Positions 9,286 to 17,134 of a stretch of DNA of 64,000 bases are shown piece by piece; the first letter of the stretch is position 1; the number at the start of each line of letters is the position of its first letter. The notes beneath the pieces were generated by a model. That model saw only the letters and a program-made list of their open reading frames with translations, was not told the DNA's origin and ran no database searches. This DNA is from Sphingobium amiense (lineage in GTDB: Bacteria; Pseudomonadota; Alphaproteobacteria; Sphingomonadales; Sphingomonadaceae): positions 1,364,001 to 1,428,000 of the forward strand of contig NZ_AP018664.1 in assembly GCF_003967075.1 (NCBI RefSeq), given 5' to 3'. Both the position numbers and the translations under genes were made by a program.

Positions 9286-9425
9286 GTGAAGGGCTCCTTC
9301 TTGGTGACTCGGAACTTTTGCTGTGAGCGTGTCGACTATTGCCAGAGTGCAACCTCAAGTCGAGCAGGAAGCGCTGATGTCGCAGGAGGCGTCGCTCAAG
9401 TGCGTGATGTGCATGAAGGCGGGTT

Positions 9426-10649
9426 TCAACGCACCAGTGCCACGCCCAGACGAAAACGGGTCGTATGGCGATCATAGTCGAGCAGATTCTCGCCATAGCC
9501 GATGAAGCTCTGGCCGAAGAGATAGAAGTCGGGTCCCCCGCCCAATAGCCGCGAGAGCGGATAGGAAAAATCGGCGGCGAGTGCGCCTTTGCCGCTGGAG
9601 ACGCTGAACCGCGTGGATGTCGTAAGGCGTAGGCCGTCATCTTTCCCGACTTCCAGGAAGAGCGAGCTATTGCCTCTGTAGCGGCGGATATCGGGATTGT
9701 CGGATTTGTCGCCGACAAGGAGGGAGAAGCGCGGAGCTACCGACAGGCGATAGCCGCCGCCGAGCGGGAAGGCGGCCATCGGCGCCACATAGAGCGTGTT
9801 GAGGCTGCGGGAATCGAGACCGGAGCGACCGTTGGATTCATGGCGAAAGCCGCCCTGTGCGCTCAGCGAGATGCCGCGTGTCAACGTAGCTGAAGGGGTC
9901 AGGTAGAAGAGTTCCGGCTGATAGTCGATGTTACGAAACGGCGAGGAATCCGCGCCAAGATCCCAGAACATGCGCTGGGTATAGGCAAAATGCAGTCCGT
10001 CGCGCCAGGAAAGTGGCAAGCCCTGGGCGCGTCTCGTTCCGAAAATCTGATATTTGAAGCTGATCTGGATGCGTGCGGCGCTGTCGGTGCCCGGACCATA
10101 GACAGCATAGATCGGTTCATAGGCCGACAGGTTGGCGAAAAAGGCGTTGCCCGCCGACCGGTCCGAGGGAGGCGGCACAGCCTTGTTTTCCAACCCCGGC
10201 GCGTTGGGAGGCCCGGATTGCGCGGAGGTGTTCGTGGCTATTTGCGCCCCTCGGTCCGCGGGCCGCAATGCCAGCGTGATCTGCCGCGTGCCCCATGCGG
10301 GAACGGAGATCGCGGCGCCTTCCAGCGACAGATTGGTCCTCCGCGCAAGCCGGTAGGTCGCGCGCGTGAAACCGCCAGGTGGAATGATCGGGTTTGGAGG
10401 CGTCGTCGCCATGCGCTCCAGCCAGGCGGTGCGAGAGACGCCGCTCTGCTCCACCTGCGCTTCGATGCGGTCCGGAAGGGCCATGCCCTGCGGATCGCCG
10501 CTGTCATTGAGCAGGCGCAGATCGACTAGGACAGCGCCGGTTTCGTCCTCCTGCCCGGCATCGCTGATCAGGATTTCGACGGGCGATGCGGCATGAGCCG
10601 CGGCAGGGACGGCAAGCGCGATGGTGGCAAGGCTTATCGCGCGCCTCAT
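9426..10649 (-). CDS. pldA: Outer-membrane phospholipase A
   Basis: Predicted outer-membrane phospholipase A of 407 residues. Signal peptide MRRAISLATIALAVPAAAHA. The catalytic block is FRHESNGRSGLDSRSLN: His270 and Ser272 match E. coli His142/Ser144, and Asn284, 14 residues after the His, matches Asn156. The final strand motif GYGENLLDYDRHTTRFRLG is typical of the barrel end. Residues 21-160 form an N-terminal extension absent from E. coli PldA (about 289 residues). The ATG overlaps the acetate kinase stop by four bases (ATGA), so it is the last gene of the PHA/acetate operon. It would hydrolyse misplaced outer-leaflet phospholipids as a calcium-dependent dimer. Confidence 0.9.
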   Translation of the reverse strand: MRRAISLATIALAVPAAAHAASPVEILISDAGQEDETGAVLVDLRLLNDSGDPQGMALPDRIEAQVEQSGVSRTAWLERMATTPPNPIIPPGGFTRATYRLARRTNLSLEGAAISVPAWGTRQITLALRPADRGAQIATNTSAQSGPPNAPGLENKAVPPPSDRSAGNAFFANLSAYEPIYAVYGPGTDSAARIQISFKYQIFGTRRAQGLPLSWRDGLHFAYTQRMFWDLGADSSPFRNIDYQPELFYLTPSATLTRGISLSAQGGFRHESNGRSGLDSRSLNTLYVAPMAAFPLGGGYRLSVAPRFSLLVGDKSDNPDIRRYRGNSSLFLEVGKDDGLRLTTSTRFSVSSGKGALAADFSYPLSRLLGGGPDFYLFGQSFIGYGENLLDYDRHTTRFRLGVALVR

Positions 10650-11839
10650 GATGGATTCTCCCCCAGCACGTGCAAGGTGTGGAGCGCGATCATCCGTTCC
10701 TCGTCGGTGGGAATGACGCGCACCGCGACATGGCTGCCGGGCGTGCTGACAAGCGGGGCGCCGGCAGCGTTCGCCTGTTCGTCGAGTTCCACGCCCAGCC
10801 ATGCGAGGCGTGCGCAGATACGCTGGCGCATCGCGGCGTCGTTCTCTCCGATCCCGGCGGTGAAGACGATGCCGTCCAGCCCGCCCATCGACGAGGCGAG
10901 CGCGGCCGTCTCGCGCGCGGCGCGCCAGGCGAACAGCGCCATGGCTTCTTCCGCTTCCGGCGCATCGCTGGCCGCGAGCGCCCGCATGTCGCTCGACAGG
11001 CCGGACACGCCGAGCAGGCCGGACTGCCGGTAAAGCATGTCCTCCACATCGGCCGCGCTCATGCCCATGCGGAGCTGAAAGTGCAGGATCACGCCGGGAT
11101 CGATAGTGCCGCAGCGCGTGCCCATCACCAGGCCGTCGAGCGCAGTGAAGCCCATGGTCGTATCGACGCTCCTGCAGTCCCGCATGGCGCAGAGGCTGGC
11201 CCCGTTGCCCAGGTGCGCCGCGACCACGCGGCCCGCGGCCAGCGCCGGGTCGATCTCCGCGAGACGCATTGCGACATATTCATAGGACAGGCCGTGAAAG
11301 CCGTAGCGGCGGATGCCCTGATCGTGGAACTTGCGCGGGATGGCCAGGCGCGAGGCGACGTCCGGCTTGTCGTGGTGGAAGGCCGTATCGAAGCAGGCGA
11401 CCTGCGGCAGGTCGGGTTTCAGCTTCGCGATCGCGCGGATCGCCGCGAGGTTGTGCGGCTGATGCAGCGGGGCGAGGGGGCACAGCGTTTCCAGCCTGTC
11501 CAGCAGGTCGGCATCGACCAGGCGGGGCGTGACGAAGTCCAGGCCGCCATGCACCACGCGATGGCCGATGGCGATCACGTCCCGCCCTTCCAGCGGATGG
11601 TCTCCTGCCCAGGCGAAGAGGTCCATAAGCAGGTCGGCATGGCTGAGCGCGGCGCCGTCCGGCCAGTCCCGCTCGATGAGCGTTTCCCCCGTCGCGGAGC
11701 GGGCCCGCAGGCTGGGCGCGATGCCGATCTTCTCGATCTTGCCGCCTGCCGAGAGCGTCAGCCCGTCCCGGCCATCGAGCGTGAACAGCGAGAACTTGAT
11801 GCTGGACGAACCGGAGTTGATGGCGACGACGGCTTTCAT
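10646..11839 (-). CDS. ackA: Acetate kinase
   Basis: Interconverts acetyl phosphate plus ADP with acetate plus ATP (or uses propionate). The 397-residue length is normal for the family. Visible motifs: INSGSSSIKFSLF near the start (nucleotide and phosphate binding), HRVVHGG, RYGFHGLSYEYV, and HLGNGASLCAM. The ATG at 11839 overlaps the stop of the upstream phosphate acetyltransferase fusion by ATGA, and its own stop overlaps pldA the same way, so the three are translationally coupled. Together with the upstream gene it forms the Pta-AckA route for making ATP from acyl-CoA. Cytoplasmic. Confidence 0.96.
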   Translation of the reverse strand: MKAVVAINSGSSSIKFSLFTLDGRDGLTLSAGGKIEKIGIAPSLRARSATGETLIERDWPDGAALSHADLLMDLFAWAGDHPLEGRDVIAIGHRVVHGGLDFVTPRLVDADLLDRLETLCPLAPLHQPHNLAAIRAIAKLKPDLPQVACFDTAFHHDKPDVASRLAIPRKFHDQGIRRYGFHGLSYEYVAMRLAEIDPALAAGRVVAAHLGNGASLCAMRDCRSVDTTMGFTALDGLVMGTRCGTIDPGVILHFQLRMGMSAADVEDMLYRQSGLLGVSGLSSDMRALAASDAPEAEEAMALFAWRAARETAALASSMGGLDGIVFTAGIGENDAAMRQRICARLAWLGVELDEQANAAGAPLVSTPGSHVAVRVIPTDEERMIALHTLHVLGENPS

Positions 11840-13257
11840 GCGCTCGCCGCTCCCGGCAGGCCGGGCGCGGCCTTGGTGGCGGCGCGCGCCATCAGCACCG
11901 CGACCGCGCAGGAGGCGAGGCGGGTGCGCAGGCTGTCGGCCCGGCTGGTGAGGATGATCGGCACGCGCGCGCCCATCACGATGCCCGCCGCGTCCGCGCC
12001 GCCCAGGAACGTCAACTGCTTGGCCAGCATATTGCCCGCTTCCAGGTTGGGCACGACGAGGATTTCGGCCTTGCCCGCCACCAGCGAGACGATGCCTTTC
12101 TCCTTGGCGGCGGCTTCGCTGATCGCGTTGTCGAAAGCCAGGGGCCCGTCCAGAATGCCGCCCGTGATCTGCCCGCGATCCGCCATCTTGCACAGGGCGG
12201 CAGCGTCCAGCGTGGATTGCATCGCGGGATTGACCGTCTCCACGGCGGAAAGGATCGCCACTTTCGGCTTCTCGATGCCGATGACATGGGCAAGGTCGAT
12301 GGCGTTGCGGATGATGTCCGCCTTTTCATCGAGCGTCGGGGCGATGTTGATCGCGGCATCCGTGATGATGAGCGGCGTCGGATGGCCCGGCACGTCCATG
12401 ATATAGGCATGGCTGATCCGCCGTTCGGTCCGCAGGCCCGTGGCGGAGCGCACGATGGCGCCCATCAGTTCGTCGGTATGGAGCGAGCCTTTCATCAACA
12501 GCTTCGCTTCGCCGCCGCGCACCAGGTCCACGGCCTTTGCCGCCGCTTCGTGGCTATGGGCGGCGGATACGATGCGGAAAGGCGAAATGTCCTTGCCGGC
12601 GTCTTCGGCCGCCTTGCGGATCTTCGCTTCCGGCCCGACCAGGATCGGCATGATGAGATTGGCTTCGGCGGCTTCAATCGCGGCCAGCATGGCGGCCGCG
12701 CTGCAGGGATGAGCCACCGCCGTCGGTTCCGGCACGCCATTGGCGGTCATCTCGATCAGCTTGCGGTAGCCGTCATGGTCGCGCAGGCTGACCTCCGGCA
12801 GCGCCGCACGGGGGCGGCGGACCTTCTCGGCCGGCGCCTTGACTTCGGCCTGGCCGCTGATGACTTCCTCGCCGTCCTGGTTGACGCAGCGGCAATCGAA
12901 CAGGATATCATGGTGCGCGCGTTTTTCCGCCACCGTCACCGACGCCGTGATCGTGTCGCCAAGGCCTACCGGCCGCGTGAACTGCAGCGACTGGCTGAGA
13001 TAGATCGCGCCGGGGCCGGGCAGTTCGGTGCCCAGCACGGCGGAGATGAGACCGCCGCCCCATAGTCCGTGCGCGATGACGCGGCGGAACATGTCGGTCG
13101 CGGCATAGTCGGCGTCCATATGCGCCGGGTTCACGTCGCCGGACACGAGCGCGAAAAGCTGGATGTCCTCTTCGGTCAGCGTGCGCGAGATACTGGCGGT
13201 ATCGCCCACTTTTATCTCGTCGAAGGTGCGGTTCTCGATCATGGTTCCGTCAGTCAT
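11836..13257 (-). CDS. MaoC-like hydratase fused to phosphate acetyl/butyryltransferase
   Basis: Bifunctional protein of 473 residues. Residues 1-150 are a MaoC/PhaJ-type hot-dog domain with the hydratase motif (DVNPAHMDADYA, then HGLWGGGLISAVLGTELPGPG), expected to hydrate 2-enoyl-CoA to (R)-3-hydroxyacyl-CoA. Residues 165-460 are a phosphotransacetylase/phosphotransbutyrylase domain (MPILVGPEAKIRKAA, AAINIAPTLDEKADIIRNAI, PNLEAGNMLAKQL). It links PHA precursor formation to acyl phosphate for the adjacent acetate kinase. It follows phaC by 3 bp and overlaps ackA by ATGA. This fusion is known from other proteobacteria; substrate chain length is unknown. Confidence 0.93.
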   Translation of the reverse strand: MTDGTMIENRTFDEIKVGDTASISRTLTEEDIQLFALVSGDVNPAHMDADYAATDMFRRVIAHGLWGGGLISAVLGTELPGPGAIYLSQSLQFTRPVGLGDTITASVTVAEKRAHHDILFDCRCVNQDGEEVISGQAEVKAPAEKVRRPRAALPEVSLRDHDGYRKLIEMTANGVPEPTAVAHPCSAAAMLAAIEAAEANLIMPILVGPEAKIRKAAEDAGKDISPFRIVSAAHSHEAAAKAVDLVRGGEAKLLMKGSLHTDELMGAIVRSATGLRTERRISHAYIMDVPGHPTPLIITDAAINIAPTLDEKADIIRNAIDLAHVIGIEKPKVAILSAVETVNPAMQSTLDAAALCKMADRGQITGGILDGPLAFDNAISEAAAKEKGIVSLVAGKAEILVVPNLEAGNMLAKQLTFLGGADAAGIVMGARVPIILTSRADSLRTRLASCAVAVLMARAATKAAPGLPGAASA

Positions 13258-13260
13258 TGC

Positions 13261-15015
13261 TCAATGCTCCAGCACATAATGGCCGGGAGCATCGGCGATC
13301 GCCGCATAGCCCTTGTCCGCTGCGCCCATGGGCGGCGGCGCACCAGGTTCTCCCGAACGCGCGGCCAGCCATTCTCCCCACGCCGTCCACCATGAGCCTT
13401 GCTTTTGCTCGGCGCGGCTTGCCCATTCTTCGGGATCGTAGGAGGTGCCGTCGACCTCGCGGGTCAACACGCGGTAGCGGCGGCCCTTGTGGCCCGGTTC
13501 CGAAACGATGCCGGCATTGTGCCCGCCGCTGGTCAGGACGAAAGTGATCTCGGCCCCGGTCAGCAGGTGGATCTTGTGGACGGAATGCCACGGCGCGACA
13601 TGATCGCGCTCGGTTCCGACCACGAACAGCGGTTTGCGGATGGAGGCAAGGTTGATGGTTCGCCCATCCACCCGGTATTTTCCTTCGGCCAGGTCGTCGT
13701 CGAGGAACAGGCGGCGCAGATACTGGCTGTGCATGGCATAGGGCATCCGTGTGCCGTCGGCGTTCCAGGCCATGAGGTCGTTCATCGGTTCGCGCTCGCC
13801 CATCAGGTAGGTGGCGAGCACACGCGACCAGACCAGGTCGTTGGAACGCAAGACCTGGAAGGCGCCGCCCATCTGGCTGCTGTCCAGATAGCCCCGGCTC
13901 CACATCATGTTCTCCAGCAGGTTGAGCTGGCCTTCGTCGATAAACAGGCCCAATTCCCCCGGCTCGCTGAATTCCGTCTGTGCGGCCAGCAGTGTGACGC
14001 TGGCGAGCCTGTCATCTCCGTCGCGCGCCATGGCCGCGGCCGCGATGGAAAGCAGCGTGCCGCCAAGGCAATAGCCCATGGCATGGATGCCCGTCGCGCC
14101 GGTGATCGCCGTCACCGCATCGAGCGCCGCCATCGGTCCGAGGTGCCGGTAGGCGTCCATGTCGAGGTCACGGTCGGCACTGCCGGGATTGTGCCACGAA
14201 ATCATGAACACGGTGAAGCCTTGCGCCGTCAGCCAGCGGACCAGCGAGTTCTCGGGCGACAGGTCGAGAATATAGTATTTCATGATCCACGCGGGCACGA
14301 TCAGGATTGGCTCGGGCCGCACGGTGTCCGTGGTCGGTTCATACTGGATCAGTTCGATCAGCTTGTTGCGGTAGACGACCTTGCCTTTGGCAGTGGCGAC
14401 GTTTTCGCCCACGCGAAAGGCTTCGGCGCCGACCGGCGGCAGGCCGCGCGCCATGTGCTGCATGTCCTCGACCAGGTGCCGGAAGCCGTCGACCAGGCAT
14501 TGGCCACCTGTTTCCGCGATCTTGTGTTGGAGAACGGGATTGGTGGCGAGAAAGTTGGTCGGCGCGAGCATGTCCAGCATCTGCCGTGCGGCGAATTCCA
14601 CCATGTCTTCATGATGTTTCGAGACACCGCCAATGCCTGTCGTCGCGGCGTGCCACCATTGCTGGTTGAGCAGGAAGGCCTGAGCGACGAGATTGAAAGG
14701 TAATTCTTTCCAGGCGGGATCGGCGAAGCGCCGGTCCTGCGGCAATGGTTCGATGGCCGGTTCGGCCTCGCTGTCTTCCATGCGGCGCTGCAGATAGTCG
14801 AAAAGCCGGGCATGCTTGCGGATGGCCTTGGCGCCAAGCTGCATTTGTTTGCCCGGCGACGTGGCGAGATGAATCCCCCAATCGGCCATGGCAAGCAGGA
14901 GCGTGGCCGGCGAAAGGCCGAAAGTCGTCTGCGCGATGGCCGCCGATGCCGTGCGGTCGAGCGTTTCGCTGATTCCGTCCAGCGGATCGTCGGAAGGCGG
15001 AGGGGACGTGGCCAT
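13261..15015 (-). CDS. phaC: Polyhydroxyalkanoate synthase (PhaC-like)
   Basis: Alpha/beta-hydrolase polymerase that joins 3-hydroxyacyl-CoA into PHA granules. From ATG 15015 it has 584 residues, the class I size. The N-terminal PhaC domain (LPFNLVAQAFLLNQQWW) is followed by the lipase-like box GYCLGG with catalytic Cys316, then Asp471 (VGTERDHVAPW) and His499 (SGGHN), completing the triad. The final segment includes GSWWTAWGEWLAARSG. It is the first gene of the leftward phaC / maoC-pta / ackA / pldA operon. A weak GGAG lies about 11 bases before the start. In-frame codons further upstream lack a start-like context. Confidence 0.92.
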   Translation of the reverse strand: MATSPPPSDDPLDGISETLDRTASAAIAQTTFGLSPATLLLAMADWGIHLATSPGKQMQLGAKAIRKHARLFDYLQRRMEDSEAEPAIEPLPQDRRFADPAWKELPFNLVAQAFLLNQQWWHAATTGIGGVSKHHEDMVEFAARQMLDMLAPTNFLATNPVLQHKIAETGGQCLVDGFRHLVEDMQHMARGLPPVGAEAFRVGENVATAKGKVVYRNKLIELIQYEPTTDTVRPEPILIVPAWIMKYYILDLSPENSLVRWLTAQGFTVFMISWHNPGSADRDLDMDAYRHLGPMAALDAVTAITGATGIHAMGYCLGGTLLSIAAAAMARDGDDRLASVTLLAAQTEFSEPGELGLFIDEGQLNLLENMMWSRGYLDSSQMGGAFQVLRSNDLVWSRVLATYLMGEREPMNDLMAWNADGTRMPYAMHSQYLRRLFLDDDLAEGKYRVDGRTINLASIRKPLFVVGTERDHVAPWHSVHKIHLLTGAEITFVLTSGGHNAGIVSEPGHKGRRYRVLTREVDGTSYDPEEWASRAEQKQGSWWTAWGEWLAARSGEPGAPPPMGAADKGYAAIADAPGHYVLEH

Positions 15016-15356
15016 GACTATATACTCCGAGTTCCGCTGGAAGGTGCCTCGTCTCTCCGACAGGATTCCACAGCAGATGTTTGGGCCGCCCCTCCCGGTT
15101 CTTCTTATGCCGAACGGTACTGCATAGGTAAGATAGAATGCAAGCCGCACGGAGCTTGGTTGCGACCGGACGGCTGTCTGACGGCCAGTCGCAACCGCGG
15201 GCGCGGGGATATTCGGCCATGGCCTGCTGGAGAAAAAGGAGCCTCAATCATTGAGCGTAAAGCCACTAGGTATAGTTCACGATGGCGATGCATTGCCTGG
15301 AGATACAGTGTACGGCGGTCGTCATCCCGGGCAATTTTGCGGGAAATTGAAGGAGA
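15016..15356. promoter_or_regulatory. Divergent control region between phaC and the ABC ATPase gene
   Basis: About 340 bases between two divergent genes. It contains a perfect 13-base palindrome, CTCAATCATTGAG (15243-15255), followed at once by AAAGCCACTAGGTATAGTT (15259-15277). The latter closely matches a sequence in front of the efflux operon at 17047-17065 (15 of 19 positions). A TATAGT within it could also serve as a -10 element, with TTGAGC at 15251 as a rather close -35. These are likely operator or promoter elements; the regulator is not proven. Confidence 0.5.
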
Positions 15357-16280
15357 ATGGATGATCCGCGAGATCGCCATGATGGCAGCGGTTGCGCTGG
15401 TGCTGGCCGGCCGGGATGGAGACGCGTACTGACCCGGCTTTTGAGGGACCTTGGCGGAAATCTCGGGCATGATGCCCAACTCGTATCGCCGGCCGCGCGT
15501 TCGGAGAGCGAGCCGCTTGCGCCCGCGTCAATCGGACCGGTCGCAGTCGAGCGCGCGCCGACGGTTCTTTCGATCGCCGGGATCGAGAAGTCCTTTGGCA
15601 AGCGGAAGGTGCTTGACGATGTCGCGCTCGAAGTGCGGGCAGGCGAAATCGTGGGGCTTCTGGGGCCAAACGGGGCCGGCAAGACGCTCTGCTTCTATGC
15701 GATTGCCGGCCTGATGAGCGTGGATGCCGGCAGGATCGAGATTGGCGGTCAGGATGTCACCGCGCTTCCCATGGATCGAAGAGCGAAGCTGGGCCTCGGC
15801 TATCTTCCCCAGGAAGGATCGATCTTCCGCGGCATGACGGCTGCGGAGAATATCGCGGCCGTGCTCGAACTGCATATCGCCGATCGCGATGTAGCTGCCG
15901 CGCGGCTCGATGAACTTCTTGCCGAGTTCAATATCGCCCACATTCGCGACGTTCCCGCACAGCGGTTGTCCGGCGGGGAACGCAGGCGCTGCGAGATCGC
16001 CAGGGCCATGGCGGCAGCGCCCTCGGTCATCCTGCTCGATGAACCGTTCGCGGGCATCGATCCCATGTCGATCGCCGACGTCAAGGCGATGGTGCGAAAG
16101 CTCAAGCGAGAAGGCGTGGCGATCCTTCTGACCGACCACAATGTGCATGAGATGCTCGAACTGGTCGAGCGGGCCTATATCATCGATCAGGGCAGGATGC
16201 TGTTCGAGGGCGGCCCAGAAGCGGTACTCGACAACCCCGAAGTCCGGCATCGCTATCTTGGCGAGGGCTTCAGGATGTGA
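15357..16280 (+). CDS. LptB-like ABC transporter ATP-binding protein
   Basis: Cytoplasmic ATPase subunit. The core (about residues 70-307) has Walker A GPNGAGKT, Q-loop LPQEGSIF, signature RLSGGERRRCEIARA, Walker B VILLDEPFAGIDP and the H-loop LTDHNVHEM, in the order and spacing of LptB. The last residues VRHRYLGEGFRM also resemble LptB. Residues 1-68 are a low-complexity extension unlike the family. A better-spaced ribosome site (AAGGAG) favours ATG 15361 in another frame, so the true start may lie further in. No lptA/lptC or permease gene is adjacent, so it is probably a paralogue serving another transporter. The 3' end overlaps the convergent TetR gene by 11 bases. Confidence 0.82.
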   Translation: MDDPRDRHDGSGCAGAGRPGWRRVLTRLLRDLGGNLGHDAQLVSPAARSESEPLAPASIGPVAVERAPTVLSIAGIEKSFGKRKVLDDVALEVRAGEIVGLLGPNGAGKTLCFYAIAGLMSVDAGRIEIGGQDVTALPMDRRAKLGLGYLPQEGSIFRGMTAAENIAAVLELHIADRDVAAARLDELLAEFNIAHIRDVPAQRLSGGERRRCEIARAMAAAPSVILLDEPFAGIDPMSIADVKAMVRKLKREGVAILLTDHNVHEMLELVERAYIIDQGRMLFEGGPEAVLDNPEVRHRYLGEGFRM

Positions 16281-16974
16281 GGCGGTTACCGCGCCCTTCG
16301 TTCAGGAACGGAATGGCCTTTGCCATGAGGTCGAGCGCTCGCTCGATATAGGCAGCCTTTGTCCGGGTGGTGTTGTGCAGATCATGGCGCTGCAGGATGC
16401 GCTGGCGCGGCACGGTGACCAGCGCGTCGAAGAGAAAAGCAGCGAGGAACGGAAGATCGCCTGCTTCCTCGCTGTTCGGTTCGCTCGCCTCGGCAAGGAT
16501 CGTCTGCATCAGATCGATGCCGAACTGGGTGCCGATCGCGGGCTGTGCCCGCATCATGCCCGGATTGTGGTTTGCCAGCCAGATGATGAGCGCTTCGATG
16601 CCCACGACATCGCCTTGAAGCGACAGGTCGAGCATCCTGCGAGCGATATAGGCGATTTTTTTGCGGGTGCTTCCTCGAGGGACCGATGCCGCGATCGGAT
16701 CGAGATAGCGGGCAAGGCCGTGTTCCATGGCGGCGACGAGCAGGGCGAGCTTTGAGCCGAAGCGGGAATAGAGCGTTCGCTTCGATGTCTGTGCGGCGGC
16801 GGCGATAGCTTCCATACTCGTACCCTCGACGCCGCCGGCGATGAATTGGGCAAGCGCCGTCTCGAGGATATGATGTCCAAGCCGGGCTGCGACCTCCTGT
16901 GGCGGCCTTCCTCCCCTGGGATCGCGGGCAGGCAGACGCGAGCCGGTTCCCGATGCGGCGCCGTCATCTTTCAT
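16270..16974 (-). CDS. TetR-family transcriptional regulator
   Basis: Repressor-type protein of about 234 residues. An N-terminal helix-turn-helix lies at residues 30-75 (HHILETALAQFIAGGVEGTSMEAIAAAAQTSKRTLYSRFGSK), the classic TetR pattern. The rest is a helical ligand-binding domain (LDLSLQGDVVGIEALIIWLANHN). It is divergent from the outer-membrane factor and exporter operon starting at 17135, so it most likely controls that operon. The ATG at 16974 is chosen; ATG 16992 in frame is an alternative and longer forms look unlikely. The 3' end overlaps that of the ABC ATPase gene. Confidence 0.87.
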   Translation of the reverse strand: MKDDGAASGTGSRLPARDPRGGRPPQEVAARLGHHILETALAQFIAGGVEGTSMEAIAAAAQTSKRTLYSRFGSKLALLVAAMEHGLARYLDPIAASVPRGSTRKKIAYIARRMLDLSLQGDVVGIEALIIWLANHNPGMMRAQPAIGTQFGIDLMQTILAEASEPNSEEAGDLPFLAAFLFDALVTVPRQRILQRHDLHNTTRTKAAYIERALDLMAKAIPFLNEGRGNRLTS

Positions 16975-17046
16975 GAATCGCTCGCGGCCCATCGCTGCTT
17001 CATTCCAGCTTTCGCGCTTGATCGGCAAGTGATACCGGGCAATATC

Positions 17047-17107
17047 AAAACCACTAAGTGTAGATACTAATAGTCCGGAGAGGTGCTTGCCCATAGGCGT
17101 ACCGCCT
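17047..17107. promoter_or_regulatory. Candidate TetR operator before the export operon
   Basis: Intergenic stretch between the TetR gene and the outer-membrane factor gene. AAAACCACTAAGTGTAGAT (17047-17065) contains CTA-N4-TAG and matches the element before the ABC ATPase gene. It continues into ATACTAATAGT, making a loose dyad across 17053-17074. A second inverted repeat, AGGCG-TAC-CGCCT, lies at 17095-17107. Position and symmetry suggest binding by the adjacent TetR protein; binding is not shown by sequence alone. Confidence 0.45.
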
Positions 17108-17134
17108 GTTTGAACCAGAATGGAACCGGACTAG

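Noticed and set aside
1..15400. FNR/ANR-type boxes (TTGAT-N4-ATCAA) before the stress genes
   Set aside because: None with acceptable symmetry was found on reading the intergenic regions.
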